This document shows positions 18,022 through 27,400 of a stretch of DNA of 64,000 nt, piece by piece; the first letter of the stretch is position 1; every line of letters starts with the position of its first letter. This stretch comes from an uncultured Bacteroidales bacterium (GTDB lineage Bacteria; Bacteroidota; Bacteroidia; Bacteroidales; Paludibacteraceae). The stretch covers positions 23,881 to 87,880 of the forward strand of contig CAMHOY010000010.1 in the NCBI GenBank assembly GCA_946186915.1, written 5' to 3'. Below the pieces are notes generated by a model. That model had not been told where the DNA came from and did not search any database. It saw only the letters and a list, made by a program, of their open reading frames with translations. A program made the translations under genes and the position numbers.

Positions 18022-18474
18022 ATGCAGCACATGGAAGAGAACACTATTCGAATCGTACAAGAACCTAAAAAGGCTGAATTAGTCCAAGCTTGTTATGGAA
18101 TTATCGGTGCCATGATAGAAGTGTACAAACAATTAGGAGCCGGCATGCCGGAATATATCTATCAAGAAGCACTAACGACAGAATTAACTGCTAATGGTTT
18201 TAATGTTCATAAAGAATTAGAATACCACCCTCGTTACAAGGGGAACGAGATGAAGTCTTATTTAAAAATGGACTTAGTTGTTGAATCGCCTATCGGTAAT
18301 ATTATTATTGAATGTAAGGCCCTCATGCAGTTGACTGAAAAAGAGCATTATCAGACCTTCGGCTACCTTCGCGGTACAGGCTGGCCGGTAGCCCTGCTCG
18401 TAAATTTCGGAGCTAGTCCTCGTGCCCAGATTGAGCGTTTTTATAACAATGACGGGGTTATAGAAGTTTTTTAA
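18022..18474 (+). CDS. GxxExxY protein (PD-(D/E)XK nuclease-like), copy 1
   Basis: A 150-aa member of the GxxExxY family (PF13366-like). The signature GMPEYIY is at residues ~43-49. A PD-(D/E)XK-like core is formed by KMDLVV and IIIECKAL (E-x-K), followed by LRGTGWPVALLVNFG. I chose the start at 18022 because it aligns exactly with the paralogue at 26745, and both give 150 aa. Molecular function is not established for the family; a nuclease fold is inferred. Gene and downstream flank form a module that is repeated at 26745. Confidence 0.8.
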   Translation: MQHMEENTIRIVQEPKKAELVQACYGIIGAMIEVYKQLGAGMPEYIYQEALTTELTANGFNVHKELEYHPRYKGNEMKSYLKMDLVVESPIGNIIIECKALMQLTEKEHYQTFGYLRGTGWPVALLVNFGASPRAQIERFYNNDGVIEVF

Positions 18475-18481
18475 CATATCC

Positions 18482-18563
18482 GTATGTTTTTGAGAGCGAA
18501 GCGCTTTTTTGTGAGCGCAGCGTGTTTTTGTAAGGCAGTCGTACGACTCAAAAAAGTCGTACG
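18482..18563. repeat. Short tandem units and hairpin after GxxExxY copy 1
   Basis: Three units of about 19-20 nt (tttttgagagcgaagcg / ttttttgtgagcgcagcg / tttttgtaaggc) are followed by a 9-bp hairpin CGTACGACT...AGTCGTACG (18540-18563). Similar units occur at 27223 (+) and 26578 (-). Confidence 0.6.
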
Positions 18564-18779
18564 GAATGGTTGATGTAGAGTTAGCCAAGGGAGCTTGCTC
18601 TCTATGGGCAACTATACATTAGGCATTAGGCGACATGGTTGCCGTACCGCCGCGTTTTTGATTTATAAACAGGCTGCTTCACTACTTTGTGTTTTTTATG
18701 TTTTTTTCTTTTAATGGCTAGCGAAAATGGGTGTAGTTGGCTGCAAAATGTAGAAAATTTCGTTTTTTCTGCTGAAAAA
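18564..18779. other. Intergenic remainder between GxxExxY copy 1 and the small secreted protein
   Basis: No gene is seen. It contains a block ending ccgccgcgtttttgattta (about 18649-18667) that is repeated after the second GxxExxY gene, and an AT-rich stretch leading into the promoter at 18780. Confidence 0.6.
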
Positions 18780-18811
18780 TTTGCACATATGAAATACTTT
18801 TAGTATTTTTG
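18780..18811 (+). promoter_or_regulatory. Promoter for the small secreted protein and giant surface protein
   Basis: TTTG (18780-18783), 20-bp spacer starting CACATATGA, TATTTTTG (18804-18811) followed by CA. Confidence 0.75.
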
Positions 18812-18833
18812 CATGCTAATTTTAGATTAGGCC

Positions 18834-19277
18834 ATGAAACGCATATTTATACCAGTCTTGCTGCTGTTTCTTTTCGCACACGCACACTGTACCCCGGTGT
18901 ACGCGACCAGTGAGCACGCTGTACAACATGTGTATAGCTGTAACACTACGGCCCAGGGCATAGGATATATGCCCTCGCATGGAATGCGCAGCGTCAACTC
19001 GATGCCTGCCGCCGTGCGCTATTCCGCAACGGTTTTCGAACCCTTCAACGGCGCTTGTCCGTCGGAATATGTCGATGGCAAAGCGCCGACCGGTCCTAAC
19101 GGACGACGTAATGGTTTTGGTCCGCGTCCTGATGACAAACCCGCGGACACCTCCCCCATCGGCGAACCGTGGATACTGGGTATCTTTGCGCTGCTTTTCG
19201 GCGGTGTCATCGCTTGGAAAAATCGAACATTTCACGAGACCATCACGGGACCATGTTCCGAGAAAGACCCAAAATAG
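18834..19277 (+). CDS. Small secreted protein with C-terminal motif-TM-basic tail
   Basis: 147 aa, unrecognised by function. Signal peptide (KRIFIPVLLLFLFAHAHC), a low-complexity middle, then a charged Pro-rich stretch (RPDDKPADTSP). The C-terminal part has a motif IGEPW, a hydrophobic span (ILGIFALLFGGVIAW) and basic residues KNR, with about 17 further residues. This motif-helix-basic order resembles sorting signals such as LPXTG or PEP-CTERM in layout only. It lies 32 bp before the giant surface-protein gene. Small proteins of similar tail design occur in Bacteroidales to my recollection, but I know of no assigned role. Confidence 0.65.
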   Translation: MKRIFIPVLLLFLFAHAHCTPVYATSEHAVQHVYSCNTTAQGIGYMPSHGMRSVNSMPAAVRYSATVFEPFNGACPSEYVDGKAPTGPNGRRNGFGPRPDDKPADTSPIGEPWILGIFALLFGGVIAWKNRTFHETITGPCSEKDPK

Positions 19278-19309
19278 AACATTTCACGACACTAAAAACA
19301 TCCAAAGAT

Positions 19310-22300
19310 ATGAAAAATACAATGATACACAATTTAGTAAAACATTTACCTGGTTTAAAGCATATTAAATCAGAGTTTTATCGAGGTTTTGTCCTGTACA
19401 CTTTTTTAATTTCCGCCTTCCTCACCCTCGGTGTCGGACAGATGTGGGGTGCAACAGCGACAACGTTGTACTATGCCATACCTGCTTCAAATTTAAAATC
19501 TGGTGATGCTTGCTACACAGTCAAATGTAACGTCAATCGTAAAGGCGATGGAGATGATTGGGCAACGTACACCATGACGTTAGAGGATAACACCAAAGAT
19601 GGCAAACTCATTTATAAAGCCTCATTTACCGATCTATATAACGGATTAGGGTGTATCCAATTTCAATTGTACAACGGAAGTGACTTTGTAAATCAAGTGC
19701 AGCCATTCGGAACAAAAACATGGACAAGTGCCAGCACCTATAACGGTAAAATGTGGGTACATGGAGGTAGCTCATGGAGTACAAAATCAACAGATGCAAA
19801 AATTACCGTCTATTTTGTCAATACAAGTAGTTGGGCGACACCAAAGGCTTTCGCTTGGAGCGGATGTACGAACAATGCTGCATGGAGTGGACAAGCAATG
19901 ACATCTACAGGAAAGACCTATAAAGGAAAAGACATTTACTCTATTAGTTTCAACAAGCGTTTTGAAAATATCATCTTCAGCAATAATGGTTCTCCTCAAA
20001 CTTCCGACCTGACACTTGGTTCCACTAATGCAGGTAAGATGTATAATAATGGTAGTTGGATCTCTTATGCATACGACCACAAAGTAATATTCAATGCGAA
20101 TGGCGGTTCTGGTGAAATGACCGACCAGACCATGCCATACAATACGGCAACAGCGCTGAAGGCGAACACGTTTACACGTGACGGCTATAGATTTAATGGT
20201 TGGGCAACCACCGCTGAAGGATCTGTTGCATACGCAGATGGGGCAAATGTTACAGTAACAAGTTCCGACCTTAACCTCTATGCGAAATGGGTTGCCGAAG
20301 AGACACACGATGTGACAGTTTACTACAAATATGGCAGCACGACTATAAAAACGGAGACTACAGAAAGCGCCGTTGGCGTAACTACCCCTCGCAGCATAAC
20401 GGCTCCTTCTATAACCGGCTACACATTCAGTAGTTGGACAAAAGGTTCTGGCATAACTATTAAATCTGGTTCAACAAGTACAGCCACTATTAGTATCACC
20501 TCTGGCGCTAGCAACAACACATTGACTGCTAATTACGCTGAGGACTTGAGCAGCACTTGCACCTTACACGGAGGCTTTGACGATTGGGGCTCAGGTCTTG
20601 CAATGACGAAGAAATCAGGAGCGAGCACATCAGATTGGGTTTATGCAACCGTTAGCCTTACTGGTTCTACAACCCAAACTCCCTTTAAAGTCGTAGATGG
20701 ATCAAATTGGTACGGAAAAGCGAGTACCAATATTACCAAAACGCTGGGGTCTCTGACAAAGAGTATAACAGGATTAACAATTGGAGGTTATGATGAAACA
20801 AACTTATATCTCCAGCACCTTGTCACCGGTTCTTATGAGATAGGCTATAATATGTCCACTCATGAATTCAAAGTTACTTGGCCGGATGTCAATCAGATAC
20901 AAATAACCTCTGGAGATGCAAGTTCTCCAACACCCGCGGGATACTATAACTTCGATGGTGTATCAGGTACCGTTTATTCAAAAACTTTTACGTTTAGTAA
21001 GAACAAACGCTATTCTGCAAAAATTATCTATCATTCAGATTTCTACGCATTCAATAATACTTCCGACATGACGATTAGCAATCATACATCATGGCGCTTG
21101 TATGATACAGCTAACGGAGCCAACATATGTAATGTATATTCTCCCGTAGCCGGCAGCTACACTTATCAATTTAACAGCAATGATGGTGGCAAAACCACTC
21201 TTACTGTTGTGTACCCGACGGCATACACTATCACATACGGCGTAGGCAATTTGAATGGTAGTAACTCTGCTATCGGAGCCACGGCAACTCCTTCGTTCTC
21301 AAATGGCGATTATGTATTAAGATCTACGGCCGTCACCTTTACCAAAGGTGCCACGAAAGCCGGTTACGCATGGAAAGGATGGTATAGTAACGCCGATGGC
21401 ACAGGTACTCTTCACTCAAGTACAAATGGTAGTTGGACAAGTGCTGCAAGTACGCGTACCGGCAACATTTCCGTTTACGCATGTTACACATTGAAAACAT
21501 ATACCGCGACTTTAAGTACTACCGGAAAAACGGGTTATGGCTCGGGAGCTCCTGCTAATCAGACAGTAACGTATACGCGGGCGATGCCGACTATTACTCC
21601 GCCTACTGCGGCTGATGGTTATTGCTTCATGGGATATTGGGATGGTACAGAAGGAACCGGAACGAAATATTACAACGCAAATGGTACTTCTGCGCACGCC
21701 TGGGATAAGACTTCCAGTACAACGCTGCATGCATATTTCAAGAAAGCAGAGATTGTTGATTTGAGCATTGAACCTTCTCTCGCAGAAAAAGGAGGTACCG
21801 TAAAGGTTACCCCGGAAATCGAACCGACTCCGGCAGGAACGACCTCTGTGTGCTACTATCTGCTCTACATGAACGGTAACAAGGTAGATCCGCAGCCGGA
21901 TTTCGGCAATCCGAATAGTTCCGGTTTGGTTAGTTTCACTGCTCCAAACGTTGCTGGTACGTTTATCTTAGCCGCAGCACTACGCACAGGTAGTTCCTGC
22001 GGAGGTGGTACTTTGCTCGACTCTGTTGCCACCCACACCTTCCAAGTCGGCGGTGAATATAACGTGACTGTAAAGTATATGCGTGACAATGTGGCTATCA
22101 AACCGCAAACGAAAGTTGCGGCAAATCCTTCTGCATGGACAGAAATCACTGCCCCGGATATTATCGGTTATTCCTTCTCTAAGTGGAAAGCCGGAGATGG
22201 TGTGACTATCGAAGGTGCAGCAAGTGGAGAGTCTACTTCAGCCACAATCCGTTTCCAAGCCACCTACGATGGTACTCTCACCGCACTCTATACCAAACGA

Positions 22301-25300
22301 AATATTATCTACTTTAACAACACCTATACCCAATGGAGCGATGTGTATGTCTATTTCTATAACAGCGGAAAATATTGGGCGGAAGGATATGGTACGGGCG
22401 CATATAAAGGCAAATACTTTGATGGAGACAAACCTTATTGGGAAACCGAACATGGCCACATGACGCGTATAGAAGGCACCAATATATGGTACTTCGATTA
22501 TACAGAGGCCGGATATAGTACACGCTCTGTTGTTGCCTTTGCGAACATGGACAAATCCAATAGTGGCACGGACAACACTTCTGATAACTCTAAGGCATAC
22601 TTTGCAAATACTACTACCCCTATTCAGGTCGCTCGTCGTAGTGATCATAATGCAAATCTGCCTATGTTCGTGCCTATCGCTCAAACGGGTGTCAAACTGA
22701 ATAGCAACAAGGCAAACTATACAAGCGAAGGTTATTGGATGAACTATCCGGAGAATACGGGTTATTCCATCCGTCTGTTTAACCAAATTACAGGAGTCGG
22801 CACATACGAAGTAGACTCGATTCCTGTCGAGTTTACCGAAGACTACACACTGGCCGAGACTATCAATGTCCTCATGGATGCCGGGCACACCTACGGTTTC
22901 AAACTATTCCGAGCAGACAATGTATGGATGGGTAATACCGGAACGATGACAAACGGCGCAAGTGGCGACGTAGGACAAACTGCGTGGGAGTTTAGGCAGA
23001 AGAACGATGATAGTTCCGATAAACCGAACTGCGGTCTTACTACCACTGCTGCAGGGACCTACACTTTCTCCGTTTCGTATGGAAAGAAGGGAAGTAGTTA
23101 TGACTACTTGGTAGGCGTACACTATCCCGTTGTGGCCGGCGACTTCCAAATCCTATATAAGGATACCACTACATGGTCTAACGGCAAGCACAGTGGAACA
23201 TGGAGTCACCCGTCTAGAATAATAGAAGCCCGCGCCAACGGTGTGGACACTATCTCTTTCTTTGTGGCGAAAGGAAAACAACCACAACTCAAAGCACGTA
23301 AAGTAAATAGCATTGCCGCTAATACCGGTGTCATTACTTGGGGCTCACTAAATATTGGCGGTTCTTCTAGTAAAGATATAAATAGCCTTGTTTCTGAATC
23401 CGGTGTATATAACTTCAAGGTCACCCAAGGAAATGCAGGTGTTATTTCATCCATTGAGAACATCGGCGCTTATACAGGCAACTATTATATCCGTTGCAAT
23501 GCTATGAACAACAAATGGGGTAATTTCCGCGACGACCATGACCACTTGATGACCTATTCAGCCTTCTCGGAAGATAGAAGTCAGAATGGCTTTGGCGATT
23601 TGTTTAGCCACTATAAAGCAAAATGGTGTCCGCGTAGTACGAATGTGAAATTCTGTATCGCCAATGATTATAGTCTCTGTATATCTGATACTTTAATCCG
23701 GGATATAACAAAATCCTGGCCGGAAAATATGGATGCGACCGGCACACTATATTCCGAGGGAGGAATCTCAGATGTGACGGCCGATAAATGGAGTGCCAAT
23801 ATTCGCTTCATGTGGAATCGCAAGACCAATAAGATTAGTCGTGCCTATGTAGCCTCAGCAACAAATACAACGCGTAAATTCCTTGTGCTCCGAGGCTGCG
23901 ATACCAAGATTCACGATCACAACAATAATGTTATTCCTGCCACCGATTATCTGGGTGAAAACGAAATATTGTTAGAGGATGATCAGAACTGGATCTATGA
24001 GACGACCATCAAGGCTAAGCCGACTGCACGAGTAAAACTGTATGCATGTTATGGCGAAAAACCGGCCAACGTAGTGAACGCTCAATATTTCCGTGGAGCC
24101 TACGACAGCAACAATTGTGGTTCTAACGCCAACTCGATCCAAATCCTTGGCGGTTCCGGAAGCAACTACTATCTGATGCGTGTCATCTATGACTTCAAGA
24201 CTAACCGTTTGATTACTGCATGGTTGCCGGATGGGACACCGGTAGACCAGGCTCCGCTGAATATTGATGCAGATGTGATGGTCATTCGTGATCACCAGCA
24301 AGCGGCAGAAGCTATTACCTTCACCAATAGCACCAAGAGCCTCGGAAACGTCAAAACCGTTTACGGTACGATACGTTTCAATCGTTGGACGCTCAACAAC
24401 CGTTACCGTATGAGCGACACCAATAATCCGTTAGATCCGTCAAAATGGAGCACGACTGAAACAGATATCAATAAAGATCACTGTAACACTACTGCAGCTA
24501 TCTCTCGCTACCATGCTCCGCTGCCACCCCACCTCCAGACTTCGTCCTTCGAGCGGAATAACTACTTCATCTCCTTCCCGTTTGATGTACAACTGAGCGA
24601 AGTATTCGGATTCGGTACGTACGGCACCCACTGGATCATATCCAAGTACAACGGCCTCCGTCGTGCGCAAGTCGGTTACTTCCGCGATAATTGTATCAAC
24701 GGTGACTTCGACTGCACCAACTGGGATTATATCTGGGATCGTACAGGCGTAACGCTCAAAGCATACGAAGGCTACCTGCTCAGCCTCGATTTGGACCTGA
24801 TGCAGTATGACGACACTACTAATTTCTGGCTCAACCAGATCCATCAGGTTGAGTTGTACTTCCCGTCCAAAGTACCGATGAGCACCATTACAACCACCAA
24901 TGTAACGCTGCCTGGTATGACCGATGACTACCTCTGCACAAAGAACTACAACAAAGATGGCACCAATCCGGAAGGCGACCGCCGTGTGAAGGATAGTTAC
25001 TGGCGTTGTATTGGCGTGCCGAGCTATGCTCCATATGGCACCGTGCTCAAGACAGGCGAAACGGAGATTCAATGGAATACCGATTATATATGGTATGAAG
25101 ACCAGCGTTCATTCCCCTTCCTCTACGAGTGGAACACAACGGATAACACCTTGACGCCACAAAGGACAAAGACATTCAACTTTAAGCCCCTGCACTCCTA
25201 CCTCGTGCAGAACAAGAACACCATCACTTGGACGGCCGTAAGTGCAACGCCATCATCTATAGTACGCCGCCAGCGCACTGAGGCGCAACAAGAATATACT

Positions 25301-25906
25301 TGGCGCCTGAACTTGACCGGAGACGATAATGACGAGAGCGACACTTATATCCGCATGACGGATGACGAGGAAGTAACAGAAGGCTTTGATTTCGGCCCGG
25401 ATATGATTAAGAAATTACGCGATGGATATATCGTAGATGCGAATGGTGACCCAATTTGGGATTCCAGCATTGATGACTACAAGCAGGGTGTACTCCATAG
25501 CGATATTTATTCCATCCTTGGCTATGAGTATCTGGCTGCGAACAGTCTGCCGCTGAACACCACGAGCACCACGATTATACCTATCGGTGTTCGCCTCAAA
25601 AAGGCCGGCGAGTTCACCCTCTCCATGCCGGACGGCACCTACGGCGTAAGTATCACCCTCGTGGATAACAACACCGGCGCACGCACCGAATTAGGCGCAG
25701 GATTCACCTACTCCTTCGAATCCGAAGCCGGACAATACGACGACCGTTTCTATCTCGAGATTGCGAAGATCAAAGATGTCGCTACGGGTACGGAGGAGAT
25801 TGGCGAGCCGTCCAAATCGGATGTCCGCAAAGTGATGATCAACGGTATCCTCTACATCGTTCGCGGCGACCAGATTTTCGACGCCTTAGGAAACCGCGTA
25901 GAGTAA
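19310..25906 (+). CDS. Giant secreted InlB-repeat surface protein
   Basis: 2198 aa. An unusually long n-region of ~26 residues precedes the signal-peptide core (FLISAFLTLGVGQMWGA). Listeria-Bacteroides (InlB_B / Flg_new) beta-grasp repeats are seen near residues 258-330 (FNANGGSGEMTDQTMPYNTA ... LYAKW), 334-410, 640-727, 730-810 and 918-997. Carbohydrate-binding-module-like beta domains may lie between them. The rest to about 2150 is beta-rich without a domain I recognise. The C-terminal tail ATGTEEIGEPS...RKVMINGILYIVRGDQ resembles a short Bacteroidales secretion-tail motif. The start at 19310 is preferred; the reading frame upstream overlaps the previous gene. Base composition is more AT-rich than its neighbours. 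Likely exported adhesin or glycan-binding protein (inference). Confidence 0.75.
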   Translation: MKNTMIHNLVKHLPGLKHIKSEFYRGFVLYTFLISAFLTLGVGQMWGATATTLYYAIPASNLKSGDACYTVKCNVNRKGDGDDWATYTMTLEDNTKDGKLIYKASFTDLYNGLGCIQFQLYNGSDFVNQVQPFGTKTWTSASTYNGKMWVHGGSSWSTKSTDAKITVYFVNTSSWATPKAFAWSGCTNNAAWSGQAMTSTGKTYKGKDIYSISFNKRFENIIFSNNGSPQTSDLTLGSTNAGKMYNNGSWISYAYDHKVIFNANGGSGEMTDQTMPYNTATALKANTFTRDGYRFNGWATTAEGSVAYADGANVTVTSSDLNLYAKWVAEETHDVTVYYKYGSTTIKTETTESAVGVTTPRSITAPSITGYTFSSWTKGSGITIKSGSTSTATISITSGASNNTLTANYAEDLSSTCTLHGGFDDWGSGLAMTKKSGASTSDWVYATVSLTGSTTQTPFKVVDGSNWYGKASTNITKTLGSLTKSITGLTIGGYDETNLYLQHLVTGSYEIGYNMSTHEFKVTWPDVNQIQITSGDASSPTPAGYYNFDGVSGTVYSKTFTFSKNKRYSAKIIYHSDFYAFNNTSDMTISNHTSWRLYDTANGANICNVYSPVAGSYTYQFNSNDGGKTTLTVVYPTAYTITYGVGNLNGSNSAIGATATPSFSNGDYVLRSTAVTFTKGATKAGYAWKGWYSNADGTGTLHSSTNGSWTSAASTRTGNISVYACYTLKTYTATLSTTGKTGYGSGAPANQTVTYTRAMPTITPPTAADGYCFMGYWDGTEGTGTKYYNANGTSAHAWDKTSSTTLHAYFKKAEIVDLSIEPSLAEKGGTVKVTPEIEPTPAGTTSVCYYLLYMNGNKVDPQPDFGNPNSSGLVSFTAPNVAGTFILAAALRTGSSCGGGTLLDSVATHTFQVGGEYNVTVKYMRDNVAIKPQTKVAANPSAWTEITAPDIIGYSFSKWKAGDGVTIEGAASGESTSATIRFQATYDGTLTALYTKRNIIYFNNTYTQWSDVYVYFYNSGKYWAEGYGTGAYKGKYFDGDKPYWETEHGHMTRIEGTNIWYFDYTEAGYSTRSVVAFANMDKSNSGTDNTSDNSKAYFANTTTPIQVARRSDHNANLPMFVPIAQTGVKLNSNKANYTSEGYWMNYPENTGYSIRLFNQITGVGTYEVDSIPVEFTEDYTLAETINVLMDAGHTYGFKLFRADNVWMGNTGTMTNGASGDVGQTAWEFRQKNDDSSDKPNCGLTTTAAGTYTFSVSYGKKGSSYDYLVGVHYPVVAGDFQILYKDTTTWSNGKHSGTWSHPSRIIEARANGVDTISFFVAKGKQPQLKARKVNSIAANTGVITWGSLNIGGSSSKDINSLVSESGVYNFKVTQGNAGVISSIENIGAYTGNYYIRCNAMNNKWGNFRDDHDHLMTYSAFSEDRSQNGFGDLFSHYKAKWCPRSTNVKFCIANDYSLCISDTLIRDITKSWPENMDATGTLYSEGGISDVTADKWSANIRFMWNRKTNKISRAYVASATNTTRKFLVLRGCDTKIHDHNNNVIPATDYLGENEILLEDDQNWIYETTIKAKPTARVKLYACYGEKPANVVNAQYFRGAYDSNNCGSNANSIQILGGSGSNYYLMRVIYDFKTNRLITAWLPDGTPVDQAPLNIDADVMVIRDHQQAAEAITFTNSTKSLGNVKTVYGTIRFNRWTLNNRYRMSDTNNPLDPSKWSTTETDINKDHCNTTAAISRYHAPLPPHLQTSSFERNNYFISFPFDVQLSEVFGFGTYGTHWIISKYNGLRRAQVGYFRDNCINGDFDCTNWDYIWDRTGVTLKAYEGYLLSLDLDLMQYDDTTNFWLNQIHQVELYFPSKVPMSTITTTNVTLPGMTDDYLCTKNYNKDGTNPEGDRRVKDSYWRCIGVPSYAPYGTVLKTGETEIQWNTDYIWYEDQRSFPFLYEWNTTDNTLTPQRTKTFNFKPLHSYLVQNKNTITWTAVSATPSSIVRRQRTEAQQEYTWRLNLTGDDNDESDTYIRMTDDEEVTEGFDFGPDMIKKLRDGYIVDANGDPIWDSSIDDYKQGVLHSDIYSILGYEYLAANSLPLNTTSTTIIPIGVRLKKAGEFTLSMPDGTYGVSITLVDNNTGARTELGAGFTYSFESEAGQYDDRFYLEIAKIKDVATGTEEIGEPSKSDVRKVMINGILYIVRGDQIFDALGNRVE

Positions 25907-25990
25907 CACCCGGACAGGCACCGGACTGTGACGTCCGTAATGGTCGCGAGATGGTCGCGGGATTGAGTACTAAACACCTGCTAATTTACA

Positions 25991-26018
25991 GCAAAGAGAG
26001 CCCTTCGGGGCTCTTTTT
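25991..26018 (+). terminator. Terminator of the giant surface-protein gene
   Basis: AGAGCCC-TTCG-GGGCTCT (25997-26014) followed by a T run. The same stem recurs at 30204. Confidence 0.9.
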
Positions 26019-26038
26019 CGTGCAAAAACACGTCTAAA

Positions 26039-26070
26039 TTTGCGTATATCAAAAAAAAGCAGTACTTTTG
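26039..26070 (+). promoter_or_regulatory. Promoter for panD
   Basis: TTTG (26039-26042), 20-bp spacer starting CGTATATCA, TACTTTTG (26063-26070). An inverted repeat ACTTTTGC...GCAAAAGT spans 26064-26083. Confidence 0.85.
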
Positions 26071-26091
26071 CAGCCGCAAAAGTTTTGAGAA

Positions 26092-26433
26092 ATGTTACTA
26101 AACATCCTGAAATCAAAGATTCACCGCGTGACGGTGACAGAAGCAAACCTCGAGTATATCGGTTCCATCACTATCGATGAGGCACTCATGGAGGCGGCAA
26201 ACATCGTTGCCGGCGAGCGGGTGCAGGTAGTGGACAACACCAACGGCGCGCGGCTGGAGACATACGTCATCGCCGGCAAACGCGGATCCGGATGCATCTG
26301 CATCAACGGCGCTGCCGCACATTTAGTGAACGTAGGCGACACAGTCATCATCATGGCCTATGCCCTCATGACGCCCGAAGAGGCGAAGAGTTTCAAACCG
26401 AGTATCGTCTTTCCCACGAATAACCGATTGTAA
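26092..26433 (+). CDS. panD: Aspartate 1-decarboxylase proenzyme
   Basis: Makes beta-alanine for pantothenate/CoA. 113 aa, close to family length. It contains the self-cleavage site Gly-Ser within IGSITID (Ser26), which produces the pyruvoyl group. Other blocks are [16 protein letters not shown] at the N terminus, [27 protein letters not shown] and DTVIIMAYA. It stands alone between two accessory modules, with its own promoter; panB/panC are not in the window. Confidence 0.95.
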   Translation: MLLNILKSKIHRVTVTEANLEYIGSITIDEALMEAANIVAGERVQVVDNTNGARLETYVIAGKRGSGCICINGAAAHLVNVGDTVIIMAYALMTPEEAKSFKPSIVFPTNNRL

Positions 26434-26744
26434 GAGAAGTTAATCGAAAATGCGCAGTCATTTTGGCCTACGCGGCCAGAGCGTAAACGACTACTAACCC
26501 GCGCTCACAAGCGAGCTTGCAGCGCGCCTTACTATTCCTTTCCGCCGTTGAGGCCCTTGATAGGGCTCAACATGACTGCTTACAAAAATACGGGCTTATA
26601 GCCCTCACAAAAATAAAGAAAATAGGGCCAAGCCCCCCTAAAAGGAGAGAAAAGGATTAGAGGATGAGGGGTTATGGGTTATGGGTTACGGGTGAGGGGG
26701 TGATTGCATTTTCGATTAGATCAAAAATTGAAAGTATAGTATAT
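26434..26744. other. Intergenic region between panD and GxxExxY copy 2
   Basis: No gene seen. It contains a hairpin TTGAGGCCCT...AGGGCTCAA (26548-26570) without a T run, an inverted copy of the tttttgtgag/tttttgtaag unit pair (26578-26613, minus), a degenerate GC-rich palindromic repeat (about 26629-26655) and a gggttat heptad run (26666-26700). Confidence 0.6.
26629..26655. repeat. GC-rich palindromic repeat, degenerate copy 3
   Basis: GCCAAGCCCCCCTAAAAGGA matches the arm and the first half of the palindrome; the second half is worn. Confidence 0.5.
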
Positions 26745-27197
26745 ATGCAGACAAAGGAACGTGAGAGTATTCAGATTGTAGAAGAACCCAAAAGACAGGA
26801 ACTGATACAAACATGCTACGGGATCATCGGCTGCATGCAAGAAGTACACAAACGATTAGGCCCCGGGCTGCCGGAATATATCTATCAAGAGGCACTGACT
26901 ACTGAACTGAATATCAATGGATTTAATGTACATAAAGAACTGGAATACCACCCATTGTATAGGGGACAACAAATGAAGGCCTACCTCAAGATGGATTTAG
27001 TAGTCAAAAACGCGTCAGAATACATTATCATTGAATGTAAGGCATTAAGTGGCCTAACGGAAAAAGAGCGTTACCAGACATTTGGTTATTTACGCGGGAC
27101 AGGATGGCCAATAGCCATTTTAGTAAACTTCGGTACAAGCCCAAAGGCACAAATTGAGCGGTATTATTACGAGAACGAAGTCATAAAAGTATTTTAA
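26745..27197 (+). CDS. GxxExxY protein (PD-(D/E)XK nuclease-like), copy 2
   Basis: A 150-aa paralogue of the protein at 18022, collinear without gaps. Signature GLPEYIY, then KMDLVV and IIIECKAL, LRGTGWPIAILVNFG and a matching C terminus (IERYYYENEVIKVF). The two copies differ at many residues, so the duplication is not recent, yet the core motifs are kept in both, which suggests both are functional. Downstream it shares tandem ttttgtaag units and a closing ccgccgcattttcgattta block with copy 1. Confidence 0.8.
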   Translation: MQTKERESIQIVEEPKRQELIQTCYGIIGCMQEVHKRLGPGLPEYIYQEALTTELNINGFNVHKELEYHPLYRGQQMKAYLKMDLVVKNASEYIIIECKALSGLTEKERYQTFGYLRGTGWPIAILVNFGTSPKAQIERYYYENEVIKVF

Positions 27198-27222
27198 GCA
27201 GTACATCAAAATTTATTTTCTT

Positions 27223-27258
27223 CATTTTTGTAAGCGATAGCGCATTTTTGTAAGGCGG
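27223..27258. repeat. Short tandem units after GxxExxY copy 2
   Basis: Two units of about 20 nt (catttttgtaagcgatagcg / catttttgtaaggcgg), related to those at 18482 and, inverted, at 26578. Confidence 0.6.
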
Positions 27259-27400
27259 CAGGGCGGCACTATCGAGTGCCGGGCAAAGGCTAAACGGACA
27301 AAGGCGGGCGTTGGGCTCGCACAAAAGAACGAATTTGGGCGATTAGACTCAGGCGCATTGAGCGCCGAACCGCCGCATTTTCGATTTAATAAAAGAAATT

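Noticed and set aside
26548..26570. Terminator for panD
   Set aside because: A good hairpin, but no T run follows and it is 115 bp downstream.
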